Origin: Chionoecetes opilio
Lineage: Eukaryota; Arthropoda; Malacostraca; Decapoda; Majidae
Reading direction: 5' to 3'
Length of the DNA stretch: 64,000 nt
NCBI GenBank assembly: GCA_016584305.1
Contig: JACEEZ010004931.1
Span: 51,001-115,000 of the forward strand
Positions 11,236 through 22,903 of this stretch are shown in pieces; the stretch's first letter is position 1; every line of letters begins with the position of its first letter. Below the pieces are notes generated by a model that was not told where the DNA came from, searched no databases, and was given only the letters and a program-made list of their open reading frames with translations. Position numbers and translations under genes: made by a program.

Positions 11236-11745
11236 GTTTACTATAAGTGCGTTTTCGTGATGTTCACCGCCCTGGTTCAGTCCAGTCTATACCGTTCCAG
11301 GCTGGTTTGATGCTCGCTAAAATACATCGAGACTGGCCCTGTCCCATTCGTCGTTCCTATTGGCTGGGGGATCGAGTGGGCGGTCCTCCGGGCAGAAAGT
11401 GCAGTGGCCACTATAGTGTTGTTGACGGTACATTAATTTCCCAAGCTGTTGTTTCAGCAAATTGCGAATATTGTAATTTTTCGTGAAATTACTTTAGTCT
11501 TATGGTCGGCCATCATGGTGTTTCATGTCTTATCAGCAGCATGAGAAGCTCCTGGTCCCGAGAAGCTCCGCTGACTGTAGTGCGCATGCGCCAGTTCTCC
11601 CCACTAGTCCAACCTGGTCCTGCTCTCTGGCCTAGCCCAGCCCAGTCCGTTCCAGCCCGGTCCAAACTGCCTCGCAAAAACAGTGGCCGCCCAGGACTAG
11701 CCCAGTCCAGACCGGGCCAGAGCGGCCGCGAAAACGCGCTATAAC
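11236..11745. mobile_element. GC-rich foldback element
   Basis: The left end TATAAGTGCGTTTTCG and the right end CGAAAACGCGCTATA are inverted copies; inside them CAGTCCAGTC and GACTGGGC-type GC-rich blocks also mirror each other. The interior includes a fragment with CACTATAGTGTTGTTGACGGTA, the end motif of the 1167-1648 family, so it is probably a nested or composite element. The open frames inside are compositional. Confidence 0.5.
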
Positions 11746-12333
11746 TCACTGTTTCTTTTCTCTTCCTCTCGTACCTAATCCACTTCTCTGTTAGCCTGTC
11801 CCTTCCTTGTAATCTTGGGTCGTTCACCACCTCTTTCTTCACTCATCTTCACACTTTTATCCACACAATATTGCAAAGAGGTGTAAATAATCCCTGAGTG
11901 AGGCGACGGCACACGTGTGACCTTGACACTGGTCTGCTGTGTGGTGGTGGCTGGGTGTCCTGGCCAAGTGTCCTTGCAACCCAGGCTGTGCTTGACTGGA
12001 GTGGAAAGTGTGTCCCGTGTGGCTTTCTCATTGGTTGAGCTGCTTACCTCTCTATTTTTCTGAAACGTGATATGTGCACCCATTCACCGCCTAAAAATAA
12101 AACTGCTTTAGCCTCTCAGTAGAGGAGTGAGATGGCCGAGTATCGCAATGACTCTTGTACCAGTGCACAGAGGTGGGTTCCGCCCATAGCCTGATGCACC
12201 CTGAAGATGGGCCAGATTGGCAACCTCGTCCTTCTGTTACTAAGACACCTATGCATGACTGTGATGACTTGTCAATGAAAAGACTTGGGCAAATAGTTAT
12301 TGTACAACAGCTCTCAAATTACATACTGAGGCT

Positions 12334-14031
12334 CTAGCCCTCATCACTACTCCAGTTATCTTGAGTGACTCTATTTCTCTTGGGTAGTTCTTGTAGATCT
12401 GTATTCCAATTCTCTTCTTCAAAATCATTACTCTCAAATACTTTTGGAGTCCATGTTATGAAGTTTTGATCATTACCAAAAGTGTACAAATTCATAGAGG
12501 AAGGGTTATACAGGGCTCCAAACACCGTTGAGAAATGCCCCGACAAGACATTGACCAGCCTTCCTGTCAGAATCTCCACAACCAACACTTTAGTATTGCA
12601 GGGCAGAAAGACAAGATCTGGATGCATAGAGGGCGTCACGGCCATCCTCAGGTTTCTCCGGCTATCAATGAGCATTTCACCATACCTGACATCCATCTTC
12701 TTCCCTGTTGAAGTGTTCCACAACTTGAGTTCACCGTCATGGCCAAACGTAAGGAGCCAGAGGCCATCATGGGTAAAACAGAAGGACACCACCTGCCCTA
12801 CATGTGCATGGGGGATCCTCTTCATTTTCTTGGCTCTTTTACTGTTCTCCCCAACCTGATGATTTCCATCTAGCGCCATGATGAAGGCCTGGCTAGTCCG
12901 TATATCCCACATCCTAACTGTTCGGTCACGGCCACTGGAGACCAGGATGTGCTGGCGCCGGGGAGACCACTGGGTGGCTCGCACAGGTCCTTCGTGGCCT
13001 GTCAGGCGGTGGGTGGACGTTCCCGTGCGCAGGTCACACAAGATCACCTCTCCTGTAATGAAGTTTATTTATTTACATTTTTTTTTTTGAGAAAGTGGGG
13101 TGAAGAGAAGGTAGTGTGGTAAGAAAGTAGCTAAAGAGAAAGTAGGGGGAAGAGAATAGTGAAAGACAGTCAGAGATTAAAAGTGGGTGGGCTTTACCAC
13201 ACTGCTTTTTGTAATGAAGTGATAATTGCAGATGTACTTTTATATGTACTAAAATTGTGGCACTCCCTGCTGTAGACCCGCCAGGGTGACGCGGTTGGTA
13301 GAATCACGGACTGGTGTTGCAGAGTCCCTGCGCCATTCGGTCAGCGGTTCGAGTCCACCAAATTCATCCTGACGTGGTGGCGCTTTGTATAGTCAATAAC
13401 CTTGTAGTTGGTACTTGCAAAGTGTCTAGATAGGATCAAAGTATCTTATCTTATCCCTGCTGTAGTGAGGTAAACGACACAACCTTTCTGATCTTTGCGC
13501 AGTAGAATTACTGCTTAACTCCTTGAAGCCCAGAATGTAATTTCCATTATAATTTGGGTACCAGTAGACAATTTTTAGTTAATATAAGTAGTATTTTATA
13601 GATATGACCTGTTTAGTATCCTTTTTGACGAACTCATTTGGTATATTGAGATACTTTTCGTAATTTTATGGCTAACAACAGGCGATAATATATAGCAAAG
13701 GAAACATCTGGGCGTGAAGGGCTTAACAATGATTGGATGTGACAAAAGACCTTGGACTCATCATTTTTAGTAAGACACAACCCCAGACTTACCATTCTCT
13801 CCTGCCACAGCTAATATAGAGTGTTTGGTGGCCACAGGAGACATTTGATGGTGGTTGATGTGGCAGTCCATGTCAAACTGATCCACCAGCTTCATGCGGT
13901 TGGGGTCCCAGATCTTGACTTTCTTGTCTCGGCTTGAAGTGCTGAACAGTCCTGCATCAGCTGGGTACCACTGAACACACTCAACCTGCGAGGAACGGCC
14001 AAGCAAATATACACACACACACATGATGATG

Positions 14032-14094
<63 letters not shown>

Positions 14095-17000
14095 TAATAA
14101 TAATAATAATATAATAATAATAATAATAATAATAATACTGTAATAATAATAATAATAATAATAATGAATATAAATAAAATAAAATAAAGAAAGTAATATA
14201 TCAATAAAAAATAACTTTGATAGATAAATAAATAAACTAAGAAATAAATTATGTACAATAAATAAATTAATCAATTAATAATATATATAAAAAAATGAGT
14301 AAAATATAAAAAAGCATGGTATTATCAGGGACCACACAAAGCTTTGGGATTAGCTTTCAGATATTCTATAAACATTATATATACTGTACTGGATGATGAC
14401 TTTTTTTTTCTTTTCTTTTTCCCCTCAAAAGAAGTGACAGCGTGCACAAGAAGTACTTACAAACGTAGAATGCTCAGCTCACTTTTGATTATTCCATGAG
14501 TGGAGACATGAGGACTTTTTTCCATCACATTAAAAACTACATTCTCTGTCTCTCAACTTCTCTCAACTACATATATCCTCTCCTCTTTATTTGAAAACAC
14601 TTACCTTACTTACACTTAACCCCTTCACACCCAGATTTTTCCTTTGCTATACCAAATCGTATATTGTTGAGCCATAAAATTACGAAAATAACTTAATATA
14701 CCAAATTAGTTAGTCGACAAGGATACTAAACAGGTCATATCTATAAAACATTGCTTATAGTCACTAAAAATCGTCTAATGGTACCCAAATTACAGTGGAA
14801 ATTACGTTCTGGGCCTCAAGGGGTTAACACTGGATATTCTAGAACCTGTCCTTCATAAAGAAATATAAGTTTTGTATTTCGATGCCAGTTTAATCAACTT
14901 CACAATACAATGTTCTTTATCATCAATAATATTCCTTTGCCATGCAGATACTGGTTATATCATGATAGGGTTACCGGTCTTTTCGCCCACATGTCAATTC
15001 GCCCACAAGACATTTCGCCCACATGTAGGAGTCAATTCGCCCACATGTAAGTCAATTCGCCCACACGATCCATGTCACAGAGTCATGTAACTACTGTATA
15101 TCTTCTTCTGGCAGAAATAGAATGAACCACCAGTAACCTTGGGCGAAATGACTCCATAGTGTGGGCGAATTGACCTGTGGGCGAAATGACTCCATGGTGT
15201 GGCGAAATGGCATGTGGGTGAAATGACCGCATACCAATGATAGAGATCTCCTGAATGTTGCTTGGCTTTGATAAAATTCAAGTAAAATTCCAGACTATCT
15301 TGCCAGCTCCTTGGCTTGAATTGGCCTCTCACAGTTCAGTACAATGTTTTCCATGCAATATTTTACTCCTATTTTTAGTCCCTATTTCTTACTGAATGCC
15401 TTCCTTCTTGTCTTGTTTTATGGCACAAGATTTACTTTTCAAACCTGGAGTATTAAAAGACTTTGATTCAGATTGTTCTAGAATAAGATTTTTTTTTTTT
15501 TTTACATATTTGTTGATTTTAGACTTTTCCTTTTTTAAAATATGTCTGCAAATATGAAATCCTTTAAGTTAAGAACACTAACAATACATGTTATTGATGA
15601 TTGATTGATTGATTTAATGCCAAAAAAAGGTGAATGTGCCAGACATCAGAGGTCATAATTATGGCACTATGGCAAAGCATAAAAAGGGGAGGGGTTATAG
15701 AAAAATTGCGAAACGGTGAGGGAAGGGGAATAAACGGAATGTTACAGCAGGATGGTTAGATCAGATGCAGGATGTGGATTTGTTGGAGGAAGGAGGTTAA
15801 ATTTTCCTGGGAGAAGGAGGGGGATTCCGGGAGAATGTCCGCAAGACAGGGAGGTCGGGAAAGGGAGGACAAATGAGGGAAGTTATGAGAAGAGATGTTA
15901 TTGATGAGTTATTATTACCTGGTATTTGTGTGTGCCCCTCCGGCCGCCCTTGATGGAGCCCACCTCGCCATACACACAGCCTTCCTTCACAACACTGGTG
16001 TCGTAAATGGCCAACCCTCCGTCACTCTGTCCACACAGCAGATACTTGTAGTCCACAGACTCAAGGTCAGCATAGGTTATGTGGGAGGTGGCGACCTGGA
16101 ATAAGAACATAAGAACATAAGAAAATAAGGAAGCTACAAGAGGCTGTGAGACCTACACGAGGTAGTTCCTGTTACTTAACAATACCTACATCCACCTTTC
16201 ATCCCCATCCATGAATTTATCTAGCCTCCCTTTAAAGCTCTCTAACGACTCCGCACTAACTACCTGTCTACTGAGTCCATTCCAATCATTTACCACCCTA
16301 TTTGTGAACCAGTTTTTCCCAATTTCTTTTTTAAATCTACGCTTTTCCAGCTTGAGTAGATTAGCTTCAAGTTACTTATAAAACGAGAAATTTCAATTAT
16401 GAACTAAATTGATTACCGTAGGAAAATTGAATCATTGTTGTCTAGTTGATGTAAATATCTAAAGTACTGTACCATGATCTGAATTATAACTCAATGATTA
16501 CAGGTAAACTGCAATTAATTATGGAGGTATACATAGATTATTTTATAAGCTTTAGGATGTGTAAAATGCAAGTGGTATGGGTATTTATAAGAACAAATTA
16601 TTCAGGGTTTTGTGCCACCCCACACGTTTGGAATTCCTTACGTAAGAAAAGAAAAAGAAATAAACACATCCGTACCTCTCGCCTTCCTCCGGTCACTTAA
16701 TCATTGGATGGCCTAACATTTTTAGTTTCTTTTTCTTTGGCATTCTCATAAATCCATATAGACTTTTCACTTTTGCCACACCCGAGGAATGATTAGAGAT
16801 ATCTTCTGGTGCTTCTCTCAATATACATATGTACAACCCCTGGCAAGTTTTTTTTAATGTCCGTATCAATATTTTCATCAGTGCTTTATTAAGAAGGAAA
16901 TATCACTGGCAAAAGTCAAAATACTGTGTGTAATTGGGTCACATCGTCATTTAAGTACCTATGTATAAAAAAAAAAATTTGGATATAAGTTTTATAGTAA

Positions 17001-17324
17001 AATATACTATACCGTAGCAATATTATGTAAATTAATCAAATTCTGAAATCATTATTCCAATGGTTTTCAGGTGTAATTGGAGTATATTTTTGAGAAGTTT
17101 ACCCTCATAAACCTTTCATTGAAGCATGCAATTATATTTTTTCTCTTTCTTTCATTTGTCATAGAAATAGCAATAACAGTAGCAGTAATAACCTGTTCCT
17201 TCTGATCCAGAGACACATTGGACATGACATGGCTGGCGGCAAGGCAGCTCCGGATGGAAGATCTGTATTTTTGGCTGGACAGCTGACCACATCGAACCCT
17301 TTCTGTGCTCTTGACAGTCTCCAT
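12334..17324 (-). CDS. ERCC8: ERCC8/CSA, WD40 substrate receptor of CRL4 in transcription-coupled repair
   Basis: Four minus-strand exons: 17193-17324, 15919-16095, 13793-13985, 12334-13052; 1221 nt, 406 aa, close to human CSA (396 aa). Phases 0, 0, 1 all fit and every junction is GT-AG. The start METVKSTERV has a good context (GACGCCATGG). WD40 blades are visible: YKYLLCGQSDGGLAIYD, VECVQWYP...GLFSTSSRDKKVKIWD, HHQMSPVATKHSILAVAG, ATQWSPRRQHILVSSGRDRTVRMWDIR, VSFCFTHDGLWLLTFGHDGELKLWN, and the acidic tail ending NWSSDEG as in CSA. WDIR (about residue 216) fits the WDxR box used to bind DDB1. Known family role: nuclear substrate receptor of DDB1-CUL4-RBX1, recruited with CSB to stalled RNA polymerase II. 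Introns hold MITEs, a SINE and LINE copies; a LINE tail abuts the exon-2 acceptor. I am confident of identity. Confidence 0.95.
13275..13450 (+). mobile_element. tRNA-derived SINE with ATCTTATCTT tail
   Basis: Box A-like GACGCGGTTGGTAGAATCACGG and box B GCGGTTCGAGTCC are spaced as in a tRNA promoter. An unrelated body and a short TATCTTATCTTATCC tail follow. It sits in the last ERCC8 intron, in opposite orientation to the gene. Confidence 0.7.
13515..13726 (+). mobile_element. piggyBac-type MITE, copy 4
   Basis: TTAA-flanked ~210-bp copy in the ERCC8 intron between exons 3 and 4, 66 bp from the exon-3 donor. Ends are more diverged than in other copies (CTCCTTGAAGCCC / AAGGGC). Confidence 0.8.
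14033..14165. repeat. (AAT)n microsatellite
   Basis: About 130 bp of AAT/TTA trinucleotides with minor interruptions, close to the acceptor side of ERCC8 exon 3 (13985). Only about 45 bp separates the array from the splice acceptor. Confidence 0.95.
14616..14827 (-). mobile_element. piggyBac-type MITE, copy 5
   Basis: TTAA on both sides; inverted relative to copy 4. Left CCCCTTCACACCCAGA, right TCTGGGCCTCAAGGGG. Confidence 0.85.
14969..15231. mobile_element. Foldback element with TTCGCCCAC subterminal repeats
   Basis: Left part has four TTCGCCCAC motifs (TTTTCGCCCACATGTC, CAATTCGCCCAC and so on), the right part the mirror-image GTGGGCGAAATGAC several times. Ends GGTTACCGGTC and GACCGCATACC are loosely inverted. 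Repeated subterminal binding-site-like motifs are typical of MITEs. It lies in ERCC8 intron 2. Confidence 0.7.
15600..15885 (-). mobile_element. Dispersed SINE-like repeat with TGAT/ATCA tail
   Basis: About 285 bp, near-identical in inverted orientation to 33805-34073. One end is a TGATTGATTGATT microsatellite, the rest a purine-rich body (GGAGGGGGATTCCGGGAG). The sharp tail suggests retroposition using an RTE-type LINE, whose copies here carry the same tail type. It ends about 33 bp past the 5' splice site at 15919. Confidence 0.7.
16098..16360 (-). mobile_element. LINE 3' end (family A) abutting ERCC8 exon 2
   Basis: Same LINE as 4266-4525, in the sense of ERCC8. It encodes the NWFTNRVVNDWN / SFKGRLDKFMDGDERWM-type end, then the 3' UTR and three tail units of TTCTTATG. 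The tail runs directly into the exon-2 splice acceptor (CCAG before 16095), so it is the acceptor's polypyrimidine tract. Confidence 0.85.
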
Positions 17325-20300
17325 GGCGTCACTGTTGCTTAGGAGTTCACATGGGTGCAGTTCTGGCTCATTTTGAGTATTCTATTTTTGCACATTTTCG
17401 GTTCCATCTGCTGTGGGACATTGGCATTTGGTTATTATAATAATTTTTTTTCAAAGTACAGGAGCACATCTAGGTATGAAAGTATAGGTATGATTATAAA
17501 GGTACTGTATAGCTATCTATCCATCCATAATGAATGAAATTTAATATCTTACTTAGGTAAGTGAAAAAATCAAAGCATTGACAATTAACGAAATTGCATG
17601 AAATTTCTTCCTCTGAGTAATTCTATAATTTTAACATACAAAGCTAGCTGTTACAATTTTGTTGCAAGATAGTGAAGAGGGACTAAGAAGGTGAAAGGGA
17701 TTCTGAAGAATTAGAAAGACTAAAGGATACTTAAAAATACTTTTGAGAATTCATAGAAATGTGGCTTGTCTTGGTAAAGTTTGAAAATACCAGAGGTGGC
17801 CACCGCAAACAATCCACTTCCGAAAACTGACTTGTCATAAACTTTTTAATGCGAATTTGGCTTCAGTTAATAAGCTACTCGCCTTGCCTTGCCTGGCAAG
17901 CTGAGCAATGTAATACCGCGGTAATTGTTGCAGTCCTGCTGCCGGGCACCTTTTCTCATCATTAATCGAAATATTAAATACATCAAATAATGCATAAATC
18001 AACACGGATAAAGTACAATAATGATAAATAGGACACAATGAGCCTAACAAATCAATGAAATAACGAAGAATTAATGAAATATCGAGATCTAAAGATGGCC
18101 AAAAAAGCCTCACATTTTTCACCACAAAAAACGACTTTTTAATGAAGGCTTTATAAATCGTGAAAAAATATGAGCAAATAGTATATGATGTGTGTATCTT
18201 ATAAACAGTAACAGATCGTAGCTTACCGTAGAAACCAAAGGCCAAAACATGTTTTTTTTTTTCTTCGAAATTTTACCCTTTAACCCACCCAGTCAGCCGT
18301 ATTCCTTTACTAAACACATGAAAAACACGTCACATAGACACACACAAACACACCGCGCCGGCAGGGATAGCTTAGGACACACAAATAACCTCACAGCTCA
18401 ATTAGAAGGGAGATTAAGGTACAGTAAAAATATAAACAAATAACACACTCAGACAAATACATATATAAAACAAAATATACCTACCATGCACGTGAATAAT
18501 ACATAACACGATGCGGTAATATCGAAATATATTAAAACACACAAAAATACCCCTCCATTTGATGTAGAAAAAAATGTATCAACAAAACATCGGTTAAATG
18601 TACGGTGTTACTAAATGATTGATTCATATTTCTTTTACGAAGGCCTTAAAACACGGAGACTTTTTATGGAGTCATAAAAAAAGCTGGGGTTTTCAATAAG
18701 GCTATGCAATCTTTATTTGGTCCACGAATAAAAAAGTGATTATTCGTTTTAAAATACATAATTGGTAGCTCGTAACCTACTGGAGGCTAGGATTCCCAAG
18801 AGCCAATCAGCAGCCTGGCTACATTGTCGTCACCCAATTAGTGGCTTTGCTGCATGTCTTAGCCAATCAGCGTTGAGTAGGCAGCTGAGGGGACATGTTT
18901 ACTGCTTATCCCTGATATAGACGTATTTCATGGTAAAAAAAAGGTGAGTTTTACCATTAAATACCTTATCTATGGCATATTAGTGATAATAAGAGTATTG
19001 TTAGTGATATATTATATAGGTGGGACGATAATAGTTACTACCATATTAGCCTTCCATCGTACTTTTCTCCCTGAAATACATGACTGATCATTTTTGATGC
19101 CGGTAAATGGTATTTTATGACGTGTTTTCGGTAAATGTCTCATGCTGAATACTACACAGACGTACCCAAGGTATACCTTGATGCGCTGATCCCAGGTTCA
19201 AGTCCAGCGTGCCCGAGAGTAGCCTGCTATGGCCCGCGCCGTACCTGTGGCCGCAGCGGTACGGGGCTGACGACGTATCGGTTAAAGTGGACGAGAACTA
19301 CGCGTTAGCTCTTGCATTCTTGCAACCGAAGGTAGTCACAATTTTGAGACATTCACGAGTAATAGGATATGAATACCATTGTTGTTCTGGCGAGTAATGC
19401 GGCGTCTAGGTGTACATCTCTATGGTCTCCATATACTACCGTATGCTGGCAGAGGTAGGAAGGGAGTGGAATTATACAAGCTTTGCTTCTTCCAGTGTGT
19501 TGTGTGGGAGAACGCCAACTTGTAATTAAACCTGAATGCTTCAGCGACAGTTTACATAGCGTCTCCACAATGCAGCTATACAAACTTTGAATTATATTCC
19601 TTGGAACTTCGGAACACAATGTTTGTATTATTTCCCGGGTCTGGAACTTTGGTCTTGATTTTCGAGAAGCAGGTTTGGTCTTTATAACAGCCGTTTAGCA
19701 TTGATTTTTCATGTCGACAGATCCTCTTGCTACGTAACTATCTTGTGCGTCTATCGTATCTAATGGTCAAAAGACGACGACGTACGATGGTCAAAATCGT
19801 AGCTATATTACATTGCAATTTTGTATCAGTATGTCCGAACGCTTGTATGCCAAGATATCCTTGGTGGTGACAACACTGTTGCATCACCATCGTTGTCTAT
19901 TTATTTGATCAAAGTCTACCGGTAGTGACTTATGCATTATGCAAGGATACGTTTATGCGACTATATAACTATGATGAGACGACGATCGTGCCACGTGCCT
20001 GGGTCGATGGCTTCGTCTACGTACCACACAGACGGCATTGCATCCAATCGTTCGGACGAAAACTGATAAAAGTTTAAAAATCGCATGCATTCGCAAGGTG
20101 TGGTGTGGTCATGGTGGTGTGACGCCGGTGTTGTGGTCACGGTGGCAGGCATTGTGGTCATGGTAACGGTGTGGGGATCACGGCCACGGTGACCAACAAG
20201 CAGCAAGACTCACCGGACGCTGACAGTTACTGCTGAGTGCTGACAGTTGCAGGTGGAGTTGTCTGGAATCCACAGGTGTCAAGGAAGATACTTGAGAAGT

Positions 20301-20593
20301 CTCCTGCCGCCCTGCGGAATCAGCATATCAGTATTATCTACTCATTGTCTCGCGGTGAACACCAGGTGAGCGTGCAGTGAACTTTAGGGGAAAGTTACAC
20401 CTGCTGAAATACGGCGTGCCTGCCTGGTTGTGATGAATTATGGAACTGTCATCGACCAAAATTCTCGTCGAAACACGAACCGATAACTCGTCGACGTAGA
20501 AGTTTTCCATTGTCCATTGAGCCATAGGGCATAAAGCCATAGAAGTAGCGATGTAAGTGCTGTTACAACCAATGCATGATCGGTGGTTTTAAG
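17325..20593. other. Region between ERCC8 and RPIA; no gene supported
   Basis: Upstream of ERCC8, so its promoter should lie just above 17324. Sequence at 18800-18875 has two AGCCAATCAGC motifs and one ACCCAATTAG, possible CCAAT boxes, but they are far from either start codon. At 20440-20505 there is a decayed fragment of the GGAACTGTCGCCGAT element family (see 57629-57884). The rest is AT-rich with short frames that look random. Confidence 0.4.
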
Positions 20594-21827
20594 CAGGGTT
20601 GCCAGACAGCCTGGTCTAAAAATCCCTATATATTCGGGTGAAAATCCCCAGAAATCCCCATTTCATATATTTCCATACTTGTTATAAAAATGCTGAAATA
20701 TATGCTACATAGCTACTCCACATGTACATTAAAATTGCCATGTTGATTTTAATGTTGATTTAATGATATTAATTCGTACTTTGTTTTACACACTATATTA
20801 CATTACACATGAAGTAGCATAATTCACTTTTTTATTATAATCATCACAAGGACTGCAAAAACAAAAAAAGGCAGTAATAGGATACAGCCTCATGAGCATT
20901 TAATAAAAAATACATTTAATAAAATGTTCTACTTTAGGCTGATGGGGATGATATATCCTTAAATTGCTTAGAAATATGATACAGAAATAAATGAAAATAT
21001 TAATGCTCTTAGCTTCTTGGGGAACTTAAATAATCCAACTAATATTCTGGACATACTGTACTAAGCCAGAAAGAAAGAATAGAATAACTAACTAAATTTC
21101 ATCATCACTACTACTAAATACTAACTACATGCATACTAAATATTATCATCACTCGAATCATCATGTTCATGGTATTTGTAGATATCTGAAGTCATCATGT
21201 TGACTAGTTTATCATTTACAGCAAAATTGAAACATTCCCGGCCTTTCAAATACCGCTTTGAATGCAGAAGTCCAACTAGAGTTCTGGTTGAGAGTTTGTT
21301 TCTTAGTTTTGTTTTTAAATTGTTTACAGATGAAAATATCCTTTCTGCTGTGGCACTAGAATGAGGAAGACGCAATAGCCCAGAAACAAAACTTGACAAA
21401 TTTGGAAACATGGGGGTTTCATCACCACTCTTTATTTCCCTAACTGTCTCCCAGAAGCCTTCAACATCATTGATTTCTGAATCAGCAAGATCGGTGTTTC
21501 TTAGTACTCTCCATTCTTTGTCTAGGTGATTTATTTTGTCAGGACCTACAATTCTAGGAAATACACTAGCCAATGGACCAATGGAGACCACATTTCTTGA
21601 CTTACTTCTTTGGGATCAATGAAGCTCAAATTACTTCTTCCTTGCCGTCGGTTTAACCTCATGTTTTCTTTTAACCTTCATATTAATTATATTATTTTAA
21701 GCGATAGAATACATATTTTTTTCAGAAGCCTCAAAAGTCCCCAAATCGAGAGTGAATGTTCCCATGTCCCCATCAGTGCCCCGAAATCCCCAAATATAGG
21801 GACAAATCCCCAAATCTGGCAACTCTG
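20594..21827. mobile_element. hAT transposon, internally deleted, perfect 8-bp target duplication
   Basis: 1234 bp. Left end CAGGGTTGCCAGA, right end TCTGGCAACTCTG (12 of 13 match inverted). Target duplication GTTTTAAG is perfect at 20586-20593 and 21828-21835. The flanks join into the same sequence as the uninterrupted paralogue at 1903-1965, which confirms the ends. Inside, near both ends, AAATCCCCA motifs repeat as subterminal sites. It keeps only the transposase C-terminus. Confidence 0.95.
21136..21591 (-). pseudogene. hAT transposase C-terminal (dimerisation) fragment
   Basis: 151 open codons on the minus strand. The segment FVSGLLRLPHSSATAERIFSS..NLKTKLRNKLSTRTLVGLL is the hAT C-terminal dimerisation signature (LPHSSATAERIFS, then NLKT..RN.L). 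The N-terminal BED zinc finger and the RNase-H-like catalytic core are absent from the element, so it cannot transpose by itself. The open frame may mean recent deletion or exaptation; exaptation is speculative. Confidence 0.85.
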
Positions 21828-21835
21828 GTTTTAAG

Positions 21836-22115
21836 TATCCTGAACGTTTCGTTCTCATCATAGGGAGTATCTCTAACCCCTACCTAAAACAGCCGACGGA
21901 AATTAAAAATAACACAAGGGGGGTCTTGGGGGGCGAAACCCACCCAATGAGGTTAGGTTACGTAATTGATGCCCAGGTTAGGTTAGTGAACCAGCAAGGG
22001 GTCTGGGGGGGGGTGCAGCCCCCCCCCCCCCCCCCACTAGTTATGTCAGGATAGTATTGGTCAACAGGGAGTATTGGTTGAAACTACATATTTGCCGAAG
22101 TAACGTTGAAGAAGG
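21836..22115. repeat. Dispersed repeat with AGGTT motifs and poly(C)
   Basis: Contains GACGGAAATTAAAAATAAC, GGGGGTCTTGGGGGGCG, AGGTTAGGTTACGTAATTGATG and CTAGTTATGTCAGGAGAG-like segments that recur at 30095-30250 and 32265-32400. A run of 18 C occurs at 22019-22036. The hAT element above split this repeat. Confidence 0.6.
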
Positions 22116-22903
22116 TAAGGGTGACACAAATAAATCAGAAATAGCTTCATATATCACAGTTAGTCTAAAAAAACAACTATTTTATTGAGTGAAATTGTTG
22201 AAATCCAGAGGGTAAATAGATAGGTGCCAGTAGATTACCTCTACAAGAGAGTACCGCCATTCATTGGTCCTATGTTAAACTCTACTGGGCGCCATCTTGC
22301 TGCCCGGGCCTTCCGTTCACTCTAGACCCGCGGAAGTTCTCAGGGCATGACCCCGCAGTACATCATGTTATACATGTATAAATGATATACTGTTATCTTC
22401 GGAAATGTTTGTTCTATAAGATTATCACATAGAACACAGTAAAACACATTAAATAAATGCCATTATGAGACTGAAGAAATATGCATGAACTTAGAATTAA
22501 CTTAAACTCGTCGCCATTTAAAATTTTGCGAGATAGCATATAACATGGAGCATATCAATATAAGCGGAGTTTTATTAGCTTTCCATTGATATATCGTTTT
22601 CTGATAAATGAATTACTACCATGCATAAATTAGCGTTAACTAAATAAATCTCCCGCGATGATACATATTGCTGCCATTTCAGACTTTGGTAAAACTGCAC
22701 AACAACAACTCCAACCCTTTTAACTTAAAATCTTCCCCTCTACCCAACAAACTTAAAGGCCGGGTCGGGAACCTATTATTTTGTAGCAGAATGTAATACA
22801 TAGTTGATCTGGTCATAGTTGTAATGTGTGGTACAAATTTAAGAACACATAGAATTAAGGTGCTCCTTAAGGCTTGTGGTGAGGCTTGCCTCCCCTCTCC
22901 AGG

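Noticed and set aside
12118..12200. tRNA-Ser/Leu-like sequence (ATGGCCGAGT ... GGTTCC)
   Set aside because: Box A-like motif is present but box B is poor and no cloverleaf could be drawn; at best an old SINE fragment.
13767..14258. Long minus-strand frame ending in WD40-like residues
   Set aside because: Only the 13793-13985 part is the ERCC8 exon; the rest is an AAT microsatellite read through.
19145..19215. tRNA box B-like GGTTCAAGTCC
   Set aside because: No matching box A at the right distance and no repeat partner in the window.
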